Below are positions 27,478-41,450 of a DNA stretch of 64,000 nt, piece by piece. Position 1 is the first letter of the stretch. Each line of letters starts with the position of its first letter. Source of the stretch: Whitmania pigra (lineage: Eukaryota > Annelida > Clitellata > Hirudinida > Haemopidae); NCBI GenBank assembly GCA_021613335.1, contig JAJTWR010000305.1, positions 1,729,501-1,793,500 of the forward strand, in the 5' to 3' direction. Under the pieces are notes generated by a model that ran no database searches, had not been told where the DNA came from, and saw only the letters and a list, made by a program, of their open reading frames with translations. Both the position numbers and the translations under genes were made by a program.

Positions 27478-30400
27478 TCTAATGTTGTAATTTTTATTTA
27501 AATTTCAAATTTAAAAAAAAAAATAAATAAAGGCAACTTGACTCACGTTGAACAATCAACCTGACCCTTTGAACCTGACTACCTCGTTGATTGAAAGCTG
27601 TGCACTGGTAATATGCACTGTCTTCTTGTTTGCAGTTTGTTATCACAAGAGTTGACCTGTTTCCCTCTTGTTGTACGTCGTACCTGTAGTTTTATTGAAT
27701 AATATTCATAGTCATCAAATCATTATCACTTTGTATTAATTTACTTTTTATTTATTTTAATTAACGTTATAATTTAATCACATTTCTTTATGTGATTTAT
27801 CGATAAATTAAACACCGTTAATTTTTGAAAAATACAAAGTCTAGGATTTTCTCATCGATGAATTTAAACTCTACAATTCTTACCTGGAACTTTCCTTGAA
27901 AGAGTCAATAGCTCTTCCTTCTTTCTGCCAAAAGAACTGCGGCACTGGGAAGCCATCGACCTCCACTGAGAAGACGACTGTGCTTCCTTCAGGCACAACT
28001 TGGTCGCTCATTCTCTCCAAAAATGTTGGACCTGTTGCTTCCGGTAAAGCTGTCAGTGAAAGGTGAATTCGTGTGGGTCATGCGATTTCGATGACGAAGG
28101 TAATTCTTAATCATTATGTAATTAATAATAAAATATTTTTCATGGTGTAATTATTATATAAAATATTTGTTGATTTATAATTATTACATAAAATATTTCT
28201 AAAAAAAACTATAATTATTGTAGAAAATATTGTCCAAACTTTCGCATTGCTCACCGTCTACGTTCAGTCGCACCTGGAACTCATCCCTACCAGCTGCGTT
28301 GGTGGCAATACAGGTGTAGAGACCCGCATCGTATTTGGACACGGAATCAAAGATGAGAGAATTGACTCCGGCCTCGTTGATGACGATCTTGTGCAGTCTG
28401 TCCTCACCGACCTTGAACCCTTCCCTGAGCCACGTGATGTCAGGCAAAGGACGACCGTGGACGACGCAATCGAACCTGGTCACGTGACCTTCTGGTACGG
28501 TAAGATCGGATGGTATTTTACGGAAGACAGGTTTAAAGTACTGCTCCGAAACGCCTCCTGATTCCTGGGGTCCCATTTTTGAAGGACTGAGGAGGTCAAA
28601 GTTGAAGGTTTAACTAGTTCATGCTTATTTCGGATAATCAAATAATTTAAAACACGAATATTATGCTAAATTAGTTAACAATTAGAAATTAAATATAATA
28701 CAAGTTTATTTATTTAAACTAAAACTTAATTTATTTATCAATCAATAATAAATTGCAGTATTATCAATAAATTATGGTATCATAACGTATCTACATCAAT
28801 AAATTATGGTGTAATAATCAATAAGTTGCGATACAATAATAATCAATCAATAATGGTATAATATTCAATAAATTAATTGATGTTATGTTATCTACCTTCT
28901 GTCAAGTCTTCTGAGAGCGTCAGGAGACACGTATGAAGTTTCGACAACATCTCCATCGTCTCCACGTGACAGATTCGCCGATGAAACGTCACTTCCGCTA
29001 GGGTTGTGAGCAGAACATGTGTACTGTCCACAATCCTCTGGAATCGGATTTCTGATTCGAAGACTGAAAACTCCGTCTGGAGTCTGCGTGATTTCGTGAC
29101 GCGGTGAGGGTCGAACTATTCTGCCGTTGTGGAACCATTCAACCTGGTCGATTAAATTGCATCTGTTTTAGTTCGGAATTTCATCTCGGAGTTATTAAAT
29201 TTTAAAATTATTTTATTATTTCATGATTTAATAATGAATGTCGAAATCGTTCGAAAGCCAACCCTAGGCAAAGGATGTCCGAGGACTCTGCAGAGAAACA
29301 CGACATCTTTGGAGTCGCCCAATTTGCAATCCTTCAACTTTTGTGCAACTTTTGGAGCCATCGGTGCCTGAGAGAAGTCGGTTGTTGGAGGTCGTGGTTT
29401 GACCTGTTGATCTCGGAATTCTGCTTCTTGTTGAAGGCGCTTTTCCATAACGGAGATCTTGAAGGGCTGTTTGATATTATCATGAAAGTGAAATTAAACC
29501 TCATTTAATTTTTAAACGGGTCGTAATCCTGTCGTAAGCAGATTGTAAGTAAATGCTTGAAATTGTTTTGTTGTATTAATTTGCTTAATTAATTAATTTA
29601 TTCACCTCTTTCGGTTTATCCAGCTCATCGTAGAATGTTGGTTTGAAGGTCTGATGAACCACGTGTGGTGACTTCGGAGTTGAGCTTTTTCTTGTCTCTG
29701 AAGTGACAGGGAATTATCAAAATTGTTACACTAAGTAACAATATTGTGTAATTGTACTTAAAATTAATCATATATTTTTGCAGAAACGATGACGTAATCA
29801 TTTCGAATATCACCTGGAATAAACAAGGTAGCTGTGGTGTTGTCACTGCCCAAGTTGTTGATGGCTTTGCAGGTGTATTCACCCTCATCTTCGTCCCTCA
29901 AGTCGTAGATGGTCAACGTCGTTACACCAGAATTTTGATTGTACGTCGATTTATATCTGCAATTTGCATATAATTTATTACAATTTATGTTTTGCAAATA
30001 GACAACTTAAATATTTACTCGTCTTAAATCGTAAAATAAACTTTACAATAATTTGATTTTAATACTATCAAGTAGTAGCCGAATGGTACCTATTTTTGTC
30101 CACCAGTGGGTGACCTTTCCTGGTCCACAGAATCTCAGCAGCTGGGTAGGCGTTAACTTGGCATTCAAAGTAGGCAGTACCTCCTCTTCTCAAACTCTGA
30201 TTGGTCAGTTGCTTAGAGAAAATGGGAACTTTTTCCTGAGGTTGTTTGAAATCTGGTTGAGGAACTGCAAATAATGATTGACTCAATTTAATGTTACGAT
30301 GTAACAAATAAATGAATAAAAACTTAATGTTAAATGGTCTAATTATGCAAGCAATAAAGGGTAGTTTATCTCACCATTCACTATTAGGTACATGTTGGTC

Positions 30401-33400
30401 GTGCACGGATGACCGGCTATGTACACGGTGCAGGAATATCGGCCACTGTCTTCGGGGTAAACCTGTGGAATGGCCAATCTACACACTCCCAGTGTGAATG
30501 TAATTTCATAATCTGGACATGAGAAAAGTTCGATCTCGTTCTTGAACCACTGGACTTTTTCTGGCACTGGGAACGGAGGAATGACGCATTCCAAGACCAA
30601 TTTCTCACCCACTGTCAACCTGGTGTCCGATAGAGGCTGCAATGAACGAATGAACGAATTTAAAACTTTTGCATGAAGTTTGTAATAATTCAAATTTTCG
30701 AAAGAAAAATATTTCAACATTGTAAAGATATTAATTGAATTTGTCGTAAACATGCTTAATGCTTTGTGGAACATGACAATTGAATAAATTAATGCAGACC
30801 TTCAAGAATTGGATTCTTTTCGGAGGTGAATGTTCTCTGCTGCTTCCTGACAAGTTGAACTTTCTTGGATCAAATGACGGACTTCTGGAAACTGGTGGCG
30901 ATGGAGTCGTCGTTGAATCTTCCTTCCCAGAAACAGCTGAAAGGAAATTAAAATATTGACATATCAATTATTTTTAATTTAAACTACTTGTTTCTACTAT
31001 TTTACTCTTTTGAAGTTTATATTTTCTCTAATTTAAGGACTCATTGAATTCACTTATGCACTTCTGAATAAGTCAAAAGTTTAAAATGTAAATTCACTTT
31101 TAATCTCACCTTCAACTATTAGTTCAGCCGTGCATTGGGATTGACCTGCTTTGTTCTCAGCTTTGACAGTCAATTTTCCGGAGTCTTCGCAAAAAACTTC
31201 CCCGATGTAAAGCGAATGAATTTCTCCATTTTGTGAAATTTGAAAGTCATTCGAATGAGTGATCTTCACTCCTCCCCTGAACCACGTGACCTCAGGAGCT
31301 GGATGACCTGCTACCCTGACCGTGAACTTGACTGACTCGCCCTCTCTTACTGCCTTTGTGGTAAGTCTCTCTTTGAAGTGAGGAGGCACAAGTGGTTCTA
31401 ATAAATGTAGGAATGTTTGTGTAATTACTTAGTACTTATGTAATTATGTACTTATGTAATTAATCGCTTCATCGATGTACCTTTTGTCTTTTTAATCAGC
31501 AAAGTTATGAGTTTAAATTGAATATATTCATAATTCAAAAATTAATAATTCGAACAAAAAAGGTTGCGTTATAAATGGCTTCGATGAATTAAATTTTAAT
31601 ATTATTCCAAAAAAACTGACCCGTCACAGTCAGAACAGCACTGCTTTGCACTTGTCCACCGTCATTCTTTGCCACACAAACATACTTTCCAGTGTCATCC
31701 CTCTGAGCTTTTGATATGATCAGCTTTACAAAGTTCTCTTTTTGAACGATTTCGTAACGTGAGCTGGAAATCAATTCCTTTCCATGTTTGTACCACGTGA
31801 TTTTGGGGGCGGGTTTTCCTGAAACTCGCACTTCGAAAGTCACTCTTGTTCCTTCGTCGACGTTCAAGTCTTTCAAATGCTCCGTGAACTCCGGTGCAAC
31901 TGGAAGTTCAATGACCAGATCGACAGGTTTGAAGGATGATGGTTTTTCCAAGTGAGAGGAGAAAGTTGGAGAAGGAGCTACAGGTACAGGCGATACCTGA
32001 GTCAATCTGGTTGTCTGAGTGACTGTTACGAGTTTAGTCTGCTGTTGGTAGTGCGTGGAGACCACGGGCGGTGGGCCATAGGAGGGCACCAATGGGATGG
32101 TGCGTACCGGAGTCTCGGGGGGAGAATCGCTTGCCCCGGCCAGCAATTGCGAGTCTTCGACCACAACCAGCAAGGCCGAGCAGGTGGCTTGACCGACGTC
32201 ATTTTCAGCGATGATGCTATATCTGCCAGCGTCCACGACATGAACTTCAGGAATATGAAGTACTTGATGACCCGGTGGACCTTCTCTGATACGGTACGGA
32301 GCACTGTCGGGGATAGGCTCGTTGTTGAAGAGCCACCTTACCTTAGGGGTCGGATGCCCACCAACGATGACCTCGAGATCGCAAGGTTGACCTGGTCTGA
32401 CCCTGGTATCGCCGAAGAGTTTAATGAATTCTGGAGGTGAGTAACCGGTCGGGAGAGGAGTTCTGAGGGAACAACTGTGAGAAGCTTCGACCATTCTTGT
32501 TTTCATGACCTGCTTGTCGGAGGATTGCTTGATTATCAGTGATGCGTAGCACTTGGCAGCACCCGCAGCATTCGTCGCTCTAACGACGTAGTTGCCAGCG
32601 TCCTCTTTGAATACTTCGGGTATCGTCAAACTGTGCTTGTCTTTGTCCTTTGTGATCTTTAAATTAATTTATGACGTCTTTTTGTATCGTCAAATGATGG
32701 ATTTAAAAATGTTATTAATAATATCTAAAAATTAAAATGTTCAATTATAGAACTAATAGCGATTAATCGTCCTACCTGAAAATCTGCTGAATTCTGGATC
32801 TGGTTTCGTCCTCTGTACCACTTCACGACGGGAGTCGGATTACCGATGACGCAACAATCGAACCTCACCAATTCACCTTCAACCCCTTCGATGTCCTTCA
32901 AAAGCTGAGTGAACTTCGGAGGTACGAGGTCAGCAGGCAAAGTCACAGAAGCATCGCTCTGTTCGCTAAGAGCTGTTGTTAAATAAAAAAATTATGTTCT
33001 TAAAAGTCTACGATAGCAACTTTACAAAATTGTAATGTAAACATGTATTTACATTTACATGTATGTCGTTTATTTATGTTGTTCTTATCAATAAAGAGAA
33101 AAAACACTGACAAACTCGTCTGCTCCTGTCACTCCCTATTCCTCGCGCACTCAGCTCAAAAACTACTCTGCTACTCCCACGCAGCCAAGGCTAATTAAAT
33201 ATGCAAATTGTCTTCATGCGCCGCCAATCATCGATAAGCACGGTCCAAGGCAGACGAGAAGATCGAGACATCACACTCATTCATAACTCCGCGACATAAA
33301 ATGAAACGACAGAAATAAATAAAATAACCGATATAATTAAACACAGTCAGGGCACTGAATATTGTAATATTTTAATTAATATTTATAATTATACCACGGT

Positions 33401-36400
33401 ATAAAAATATATTTTGTAATTTTAATTATTTACTAACGTTCAACGTGGAGTCTGCAAGTGGTCGAATCACTCCCGTGGGCGTTCTGTGCAACGCACCTGT
33501 ATATTCCTGCATCTTCCAGGTAAACTTCTCTTATTATAAAAGTGCATCTTTCACCGTCAAAACTCATTTGAAAATCCTTGGTATCCTTGAGAATTTTGTC
33601 GTCTCTGTACCACGTGATCTACGATGAATTAGTAACTAGTGTCATCTAACTTCTTTGCGAAATAAAGGAAAATATTTAAATATGAACGCGGTCGTGACGA
33701 TATTATAATGATGATAATGATGACGATTGACAAAGCAATAGCGATAATTACTTGTGGTTCGGGGTATCCAACGACATGGCACTTGAAGTGGGCTCTTGTG
33801 CCCTCCTGAACTTCCTTATTTTGAAGGGGTTCAACGAATCTTGGCTTGGAAGGCGGACCGACCCCAACTGATCCGTTGATGAGATTGAGACCTTCAATGT
33901 CCAGACGTGCCGAGGTCCTTGCCTCACCTCCAAGATTTCTTGCAACTACCGTGTATTGACCCATGTCTTCCGGGAAGATTTCTTTTATCTCCAGAGCCGT
34001 GTATCCAGACTCGATGACGATCTGTAGGACATGAAAGAAATGTATATTTTGTCCAGAAAGTGTTCGGTGTTTAGCAGCGTAATTTATTATCATTAATTCG
34101 TTAACATTTAACAGCAGACCTTGAATATAGCACTGGGTATAATTTGTCCATCGTTTCTGAGCCACTTGATTTGTGGGGATGGTTCACCGGTGAACCTGGC
34201 AATGAGAACAACCTTGTCTCCCTCTTTAACCAACTGATCCCTCAAAGGCTCAATGAACTGAGGCTTAGTCACGGCTGAAATGTTTGAACTAAACTGAGAA
34301 TGGAGTTGATTTAGTTACAAAATGCTTTTAAAGTTTTCTACATTTTACATAATACGTGCATTTGTGTATTTGTAGAGCACCATAAGCTTCGGTTAAAAGC
34401 TAAGGATGGTAGATAGAAATTATTGACTTGTGAGAATACACATTTGTGCATTTATTTTGAACGTCCGGAAGAACTATGGACTCACAAATGACTTGCACTG
34501 TGGCCACCGATTCAGCTTCTCCGCTAGGATTAGTTGCACGGCATAAAAATCGACCACTATGAACTGCCTTGTTGAGTTTCCTAATTTTAACTGAATGCGT
34601 GTTTTCAATGTGACTAATGATGTAATCACTCGATCCTTCCAGTGGTTTGTCGTCCTTGAACCACGTGACGGTGGGGGTGGGAAGACCGCTGACTCTGACT
34701 TCAAATATGGCCGAGGTACCTTCTGGAAGTTCGACAGGTCTCAAGGGCACATCGAATGTCGGGGGGATAACTTTCTGTTGAGTTTCTGTATGTTCAACAA
34801 ATTCAAGGTCGATGTTAGGATCAGCGCATTGGTCAATTAAGCTATTTGAAGTAATACCACTCACCTTTTACTCTCAGGTGAGCAGATACCTCTGTCTGTC
34901 CAACTTCAGTGGTGATCTTACACCTGTAATGACCAGTGTCGCCAGGCACCGTTTGAGCAATTCTCAACTGCAGGAGTCCGTCTTTGAAGCTGGTGAAATA
35001 TCCGTCGCTGTCTGACAGTGGTTTGTCGTCCTTGAACCATTCTATCTTCGGTGCTGAAGTGTCGCATTCCACTCGACATTCGAAAGTGAACCTGTGGAAA
35101 TTATGTGCTTTCATTCATTGAAATGAGTGACTTTAAATTCAGTCTAAATAACAGCAATCTAAATGATTATTAAATTACTATCGGGTCGATTAAATGTAAA
35201 AGCTGTAATTGTACCTGTTTCCTTCGACAATTTCGGCGTTCTGAAAGGGTTGGACCACCCTCGGCTGTCTGGGGGTCTTCTTTTCCACGACCAATTCCAT
35301 CTGGGCCAGTATTGCCTTAGAAAATAATTTAATTAATACTCTTTCAAATAATAATTAATTAAGGAAATGTTATTCATTACATTTAATATTTACATTTAAT
35401 AGATAATTACATTTAATAAATTCATTATTCAGAAACTTGGAGTTACTGACTTCCTTCTTTGTCAAATTGTCTCTAAGTATGGATAGTTCTTCGATGGCCT
35501 TGATGATGTTGTTCATCATTTCTTGGTTTCTGTCCACAACGTGTTGCATTTTGTGTGGACCGGATACGTTGCCTAATATTTAATATTCAATATAACAATA
35601 ACAACAATAATAATAACATGAACTTAATATATCAAATATTGCATAAATTTAATAAATTATTCAAAAATTATTTCCTTATCATTAAAATCCAAGTCAAATA
35701 AAATGATATTATATCCAACCATAAAGATCAGTGGCGATGCACTCCATTTTGTCCAATCTCGAATTCTGTTGAACTGTTCCTTCGTCCTTGAACTTGATGA
35801 GGAGGCCAATGAGAGTTTCGACATCTTCAGAACTCTTGCACTGATTGGCCCTCTGTCCAATGCTCACGAGGAATTGGGCAGCTCCGTTAATCCATCCCTC
35901 GCACTGATTGGTCAAGAAAATAAATAACTTGTTCATAACAAATTACTTATGAAATTTATCGTAAGCGTTTGTTTTAATGCTAAAACAACAACTGAATCTA
36001 CAACACCAGTATAAACTACAACATTTTGTCGTCGTCGTTTTAAAACAATCATCATCATCATTTCCAGATCTCCTCACCAATTCCATTTCTTCGAAAAACT
36101 TCTGAGATTCGTCTAGTGCTTTCCTGTACTCGGAGATGCTGTTGTGGAAATCGTGCCATTTCTTTTCCACTTCGTCGACTTCTCTTCTGATTCTCCTCGA
36201 ATCGTATCTTCCGTCACGGATCATCGTGTCAGCAGTATTGGAAAAGTTCTTGACCTTTCCTTCGATAACTTGGGCGGACTTCTCAAAAAGCTGGTAGGCC
36301 TGAGAGATCATCTTCACCGACGACAGGGAAGTGCCGTAGTTGCCGTGACGAGCCCTCAAGATTCTCTGCAACTCGTCCAACTCTGCCAACAGCTGTTTAA

Positions 36401-37978
36401 GGTCGAAATAGAACTGACACAAGTGAAGGTTTTGCTCCAACTTTGACCTCTGCTTGTCCCACGTCTTTTCCCATTGATTTCTTCTGTCTTCGGCCATCAA
36501 CAAAACCCTCTGAACTTCCTCCGATGCCACGGCTTCTGCATCTTGTTGTCTCACCCTGATGACGATCTCTTCTCCTTCGTTGAGAGTTTTATCGATGAGT
36601 GACTTGAGCTTGTACTTGTTCGACTTATGCTCGTTCAGTAAGATTTTGGCATTGGTCAAGTTGCTAGGCAACTGTTTCGTCGAGTATTCGACTTCCGTCT
36701 GGGCTATCATCTTGTCCAATTGCTGGAGATGTTCGTAGAAATTGTGGGTCAGGCCCAGCAAGACTTTGTACTCGTTGAGTCTTGCCTGAAACCTCGTGTG
36801 AACCCTGAGCAGTTCACTGGTGACCTGCTCTCTTTGACCTTTCGTATCGCCTTTCACAGAGAGGATTTCCACTTCTTTTAGAACCTTTTCCACGGATTCG
36901 TGGATTTTCTGTGCAACGGAAAATGTGGAAATGAACAACAATCATTTGAGTTTGTAAAGAGGAAAATAGTTAAACTAGATTAATAACTTCATTCTGACTA
37001 TTATAACAGCCATCACTGATTATCAACCCTATCACAAACATCATTACCTTCATCGTAGGTCTGTAATTTTCCACTTTGTTTTGCAGCTGTATGGTGTCTT
37101 CGAGATTTTTCCCAAGAAATCCAGCAATATAAGGTGCGAACACTTCCTTTTCCTCTTTCACCATCAAATCGATGACCTTCATTAAATAGCATTTCATTAA
37201 CATCAATAAGCAATTAAATTAAAATCAACTAGAACAACTTGCATCGCATCGCAATCATCATAATAAATGCAAGAATGGGTGACTTACATTTCTAGCCTCC
37301 TTGACGACATTGGTCCATTTTTGGTTGAAGTCACGCCCAGTCGTCACGTGAACTTTCCAGAACTCGAGGTATTCCGTGATGAGGTACTTTCTCTCGGAGA
37401 AGTGATGAAGAAGCGTCTCCACCACTTTGATTGCGTGCTTCGTGTCCAATTTATCGTCAACTTTGGCGTCTTCCACCGTCTTGATGAAGTTCTTTCCTCT
37501 GTTTTCCACATCGACGTATTCGCTGTTCAGCCTTCCCACGCTCTGCTCCTTATAATGGATGGCAGCATCGGAAACCTGGCTTGGCTCCAACTTTTCAACC
37601 TTCAAATACTCTTCAAGGACGTCCATTTGGATTGCCAACTGCGAATTATAATATGTAACAGAATAAACTTATCGCGACATCATCGATTATGTAGGTTGAT
37701 AGATTGTCAATTGTCAATCACAATTGGTTGCTATTATGAATATTAATTAATTAATTCGAGCACCTGTTGAGCCTTCTTGTGGAAGGTAACGTATGTCGAT
37801 GAGATTCTGATCCTTTCCCTGACGAATGCCAGTTGTTTGTTCCACTCCTCCACCAACTTGCTGGCCTTTTCTGTGGCTGTTTGTTCGCCATATTTCGAAG
37901 CGGTTGCCACCAGCTCTGACATGGATTCTCTCTTATTCTGTAAATGCATATTCATTTTAAATTTGCAAAACGGTACTT

Positions 37979-38014
<36 letters not shown>

Positions 38015-41000
38015 TATTTTAATTATCTTCTGATATTTATCCAATAGCAGTGGACCTCATTAACGATTAATTCAGACCTTCATTTCATCTGCCAATCTCT
38101 CGTGCAGATCCAGGAAATCTTTTCCGGTTGAAAAATTGCTTCCGAGGTTGATTTGTTGTTGGAGAGTTACCTGTACAATCTTGTTCAGCCAGGTGTTCAG
38201 CTGGTTTCAAAGAAATCATGTTAATTAGCATAATATTTACTAGGCTAGAAATTTGTATACAAACGAATACGAGAAAAGTATTAGTGAATATCAATACAAT
38301 CATTGAATATTGAATCATTGAGTTCGTGTTATGAAAATGGATGACTAACCGCGAGGAATTTTTCGTTGAACTTGTGTTTTGCCTGATCTTTCTCGCTGGC
38401 TTCGGACTTGGCGCGGCACAACTCGGTCATCTTCTGACTTCTCGTTTCCAACGATTCCATCTTTCAATGTGAATATTAATTTGGTTTATTAATTATTCAT
38501 CGACATGAGTATTAATTAAGTTCGATAACAGCTCCTCAATGGAAATAATGATGAATATCTAAAAAAAATATTTTTTACTAATTCATTCGTAATGCGTACC
38601 ATGGCTACGACCCCCTTGACCCCGGGGTGATCTCTTGTGACCCTCGATACAAGATCTCTGCCCTCGTGCAGGGGGGGCGTACAAGCCTCGACGATGCAAC
38701 TCGACAGGTAGGAGTGTCGCTCTGCCAGTGACTTGACGGACAGTGTTGGGTCAGTACTCAGTACTTGAACCTCCATCTCGTCCAGTTTCGACAGAGCCTG
38801 CACAAAAAAAAAAGTTGATTTGAAATTATGATAGTGATTACTATGTCAAGTAATAGATGGAAATGGTTTCAATAATATTAATCATTAATGTGATCATTGA
38901 TAATATTAATCATGAATATCCTCATTAATAATATTAATCAATAATATCCTCATTGATAATATTAATCGTTAATATCCTCATTAATAATATTAATCAATAA
39001 TATCATCAGCCGGTCTTGACGACAACGACGATGATGATGATGATGTCTTTAGTGACTCACAGTTTGGGCAAGCGCAAAGAAATTTCTGGAGGCACCGAGT
39101 TCCTTCCTCCTGGTTTCCAGTTGAACAAAAAACTTCTCACATCTCGAGTCCAAAGTCTGGAGTTGTTTGACCAAAGAATCAAAATCCACTCCGACGTTTG
39201 GACTTCCGTAGAGCAGATGATCAGCTCTTTTGACCAATTTTAGAACTGAAGTCTGTTTGTCCTGTTAAAACCAGTGGTGGTTTATTTAAATTATAAATTA
39301 AACAGTGTTGGTTTAAAAAAATAAATTAAGAAACTTTGTTAATGATGTTCATCTTGTCTTAGCCATGACATAATAATTGACGTTTCAATTTTCACATTTT
39401 GATATTAATTAAAATTTTTTTTTATTTTTCAGATTATTTGTGAATGTAAACTGATGACCGAACCTTAGCTTCTTGTTCGAACTTGGTTTGAATGTCCTTC
39501 ATCCTCTGAGAGGAAGGAAGTGAATCCCCAAGGTCGTGTTTCGACAGGTGGCTGTCACCTACCTTGTCGAACCATTCAGCCAACTGAATAATTATCAAAT
39601 CATTAATAAAATTAACAAATTATTATTAATAATAAATAATATAAAATTAATAAATTATTATTATAATAACATCAATTAACTAATTTTATTTTATAATTTC
39701 CATTAATGGCGCATTGCCACTCGCCTTTCTGAGCTCCGTTTCAAGGGTGACTCTCTGCAGGTTCAATTCCAGCCTCGTCTTTCTCTGAAGCCAAAGCTCA
39801 TCCAGGTGTCTGCGCCTATCCTGGAGCATTTCCAGCAGGTGCTCGATGCCGTAACAGGCGGCAGTCGTGGCGTGGTTGTGCTGGTTGAGCTGACCGAAGA
39901 GTCCCCTGTTTTGAATCTTTTCCAGGAGCAACTGACCTTCTTGGAGTGTCGACATTGAAGCCTCCAGTACGCCTGGAAAAGGAATAAAGAGTTATGATAA
40001 TGATGACCTCTGGGTGAATGAGTTATGATAATGATGACGGCCATTACTATATTTTTCAACTATTAGAGTTAATATAGCCTTTGCACAATGACATTGATAT
40101 AGAAGGCATTGTTGTTATTTCTAGAATAATTATTAAAAAGTTATTAAATGTTAATAAATAAAATTGTTTCTAAAAAAAATCTTCATTAAAATGTTCACTG
40201 ACTTTTCTTAAGATCCTGATGATGATGAAGTAACTTGTGAGCTTCCGAAACGTCCCTAGGGACTCCCACGTGACTAAAGCTCTCGTGCGCTTGCTCCATC
40301 TTGCGAGAAAACTGAAATAATTGTTCGACGCGATCACAAATATTTTAACTGTATCAGTTGATTAAATTAAATTGAATTACTTTAATTAAATATTGTACCG
40401 ATTAAATTGTGAATTAAATTGAATTTAATTAATTAATTATAACTATTGTATCGATTGTAAGTTAAATTGAATTGAATCGAATTAATTAATTAATTATATG
40501 AAGCATACAAATAATAATACATACATCATGAAGCATACAAATGATCATACAGACAATGATACATACATCATGAAGCATACAAATAAATAATTAATAATTA
40601 ATTAATTAAATATTGTACCGATTGTGCACTCTCGTGGAAAGCAATGCTTTGATCGAGGAGTTGTTTCCTCGCGTCCAGTTGAACGTTGAGATCCTTCCAA
40701 GCTTCTGCCAAAGAAGCCGCCATCGCCTGATAAACTTCACGGTTTCCCGCGCTTTGACTTGCGATGTCGTCTGCTCTCGTTAACATGCCCACTACGTCCT
40801 TCTGTTTCGACTGTTGCAAATGTTTATTTAAAAAAAAAGTTTTAAAATTTAATCAAATAATTTATTATTTTAATTAAATTTTGATAAAAATGTTTTTTTA
40901 TTAGTTTTTTTTTTTAAATTGAAAATATTTTCCTCACGTTCAATTTGACCAGCAATTCTTCATGCTCTCTTCTAAGATTTCTTGCTTCCTCTAAGGTAGA

Positions 41001-41410
41001 CCCCACCTTAATAATAATAATAATAATCGTAATTAATAATGTTATTTATATCAGTTGTATATAAAATAATATTAAAAATTATGATACAATTGAAGTCATT
41101 AGTTAATGAATATTGATTTGGCATAATTATGTTGTTGTTATTAACATTATTATACGATGTCGACATACCTCTATCATGTCTGGTTCCATATGTTGTATCT
41201 TCACTTGCACATAATCTTGGCTCTGAAAAAGAATGATTTGTTTAAATTTAAAAAAAAAAATCAATTTACTTTTAAATATTATCTGAAACTAAATTCGCAA
41301 AATTAAAATGAACTGGAAACAGAATGTGACAGACCTTAAGTAATGCCAACACAATTTTAGATTTGCCGGCTTGTATGGCGATTGTAGAAATTGTTGTTGC
41401 CGAAGTCGGA

Positions 41411-41450
<40 letters not shown>

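Noticed and set aside
34842..34864. Possible 23-bp intron between Ig1 and Ig2
   Set aside because: It is too short and gives the wrong phase with an early stop. An acceptor at 34786 gives a 79-bp intron in the right phase.
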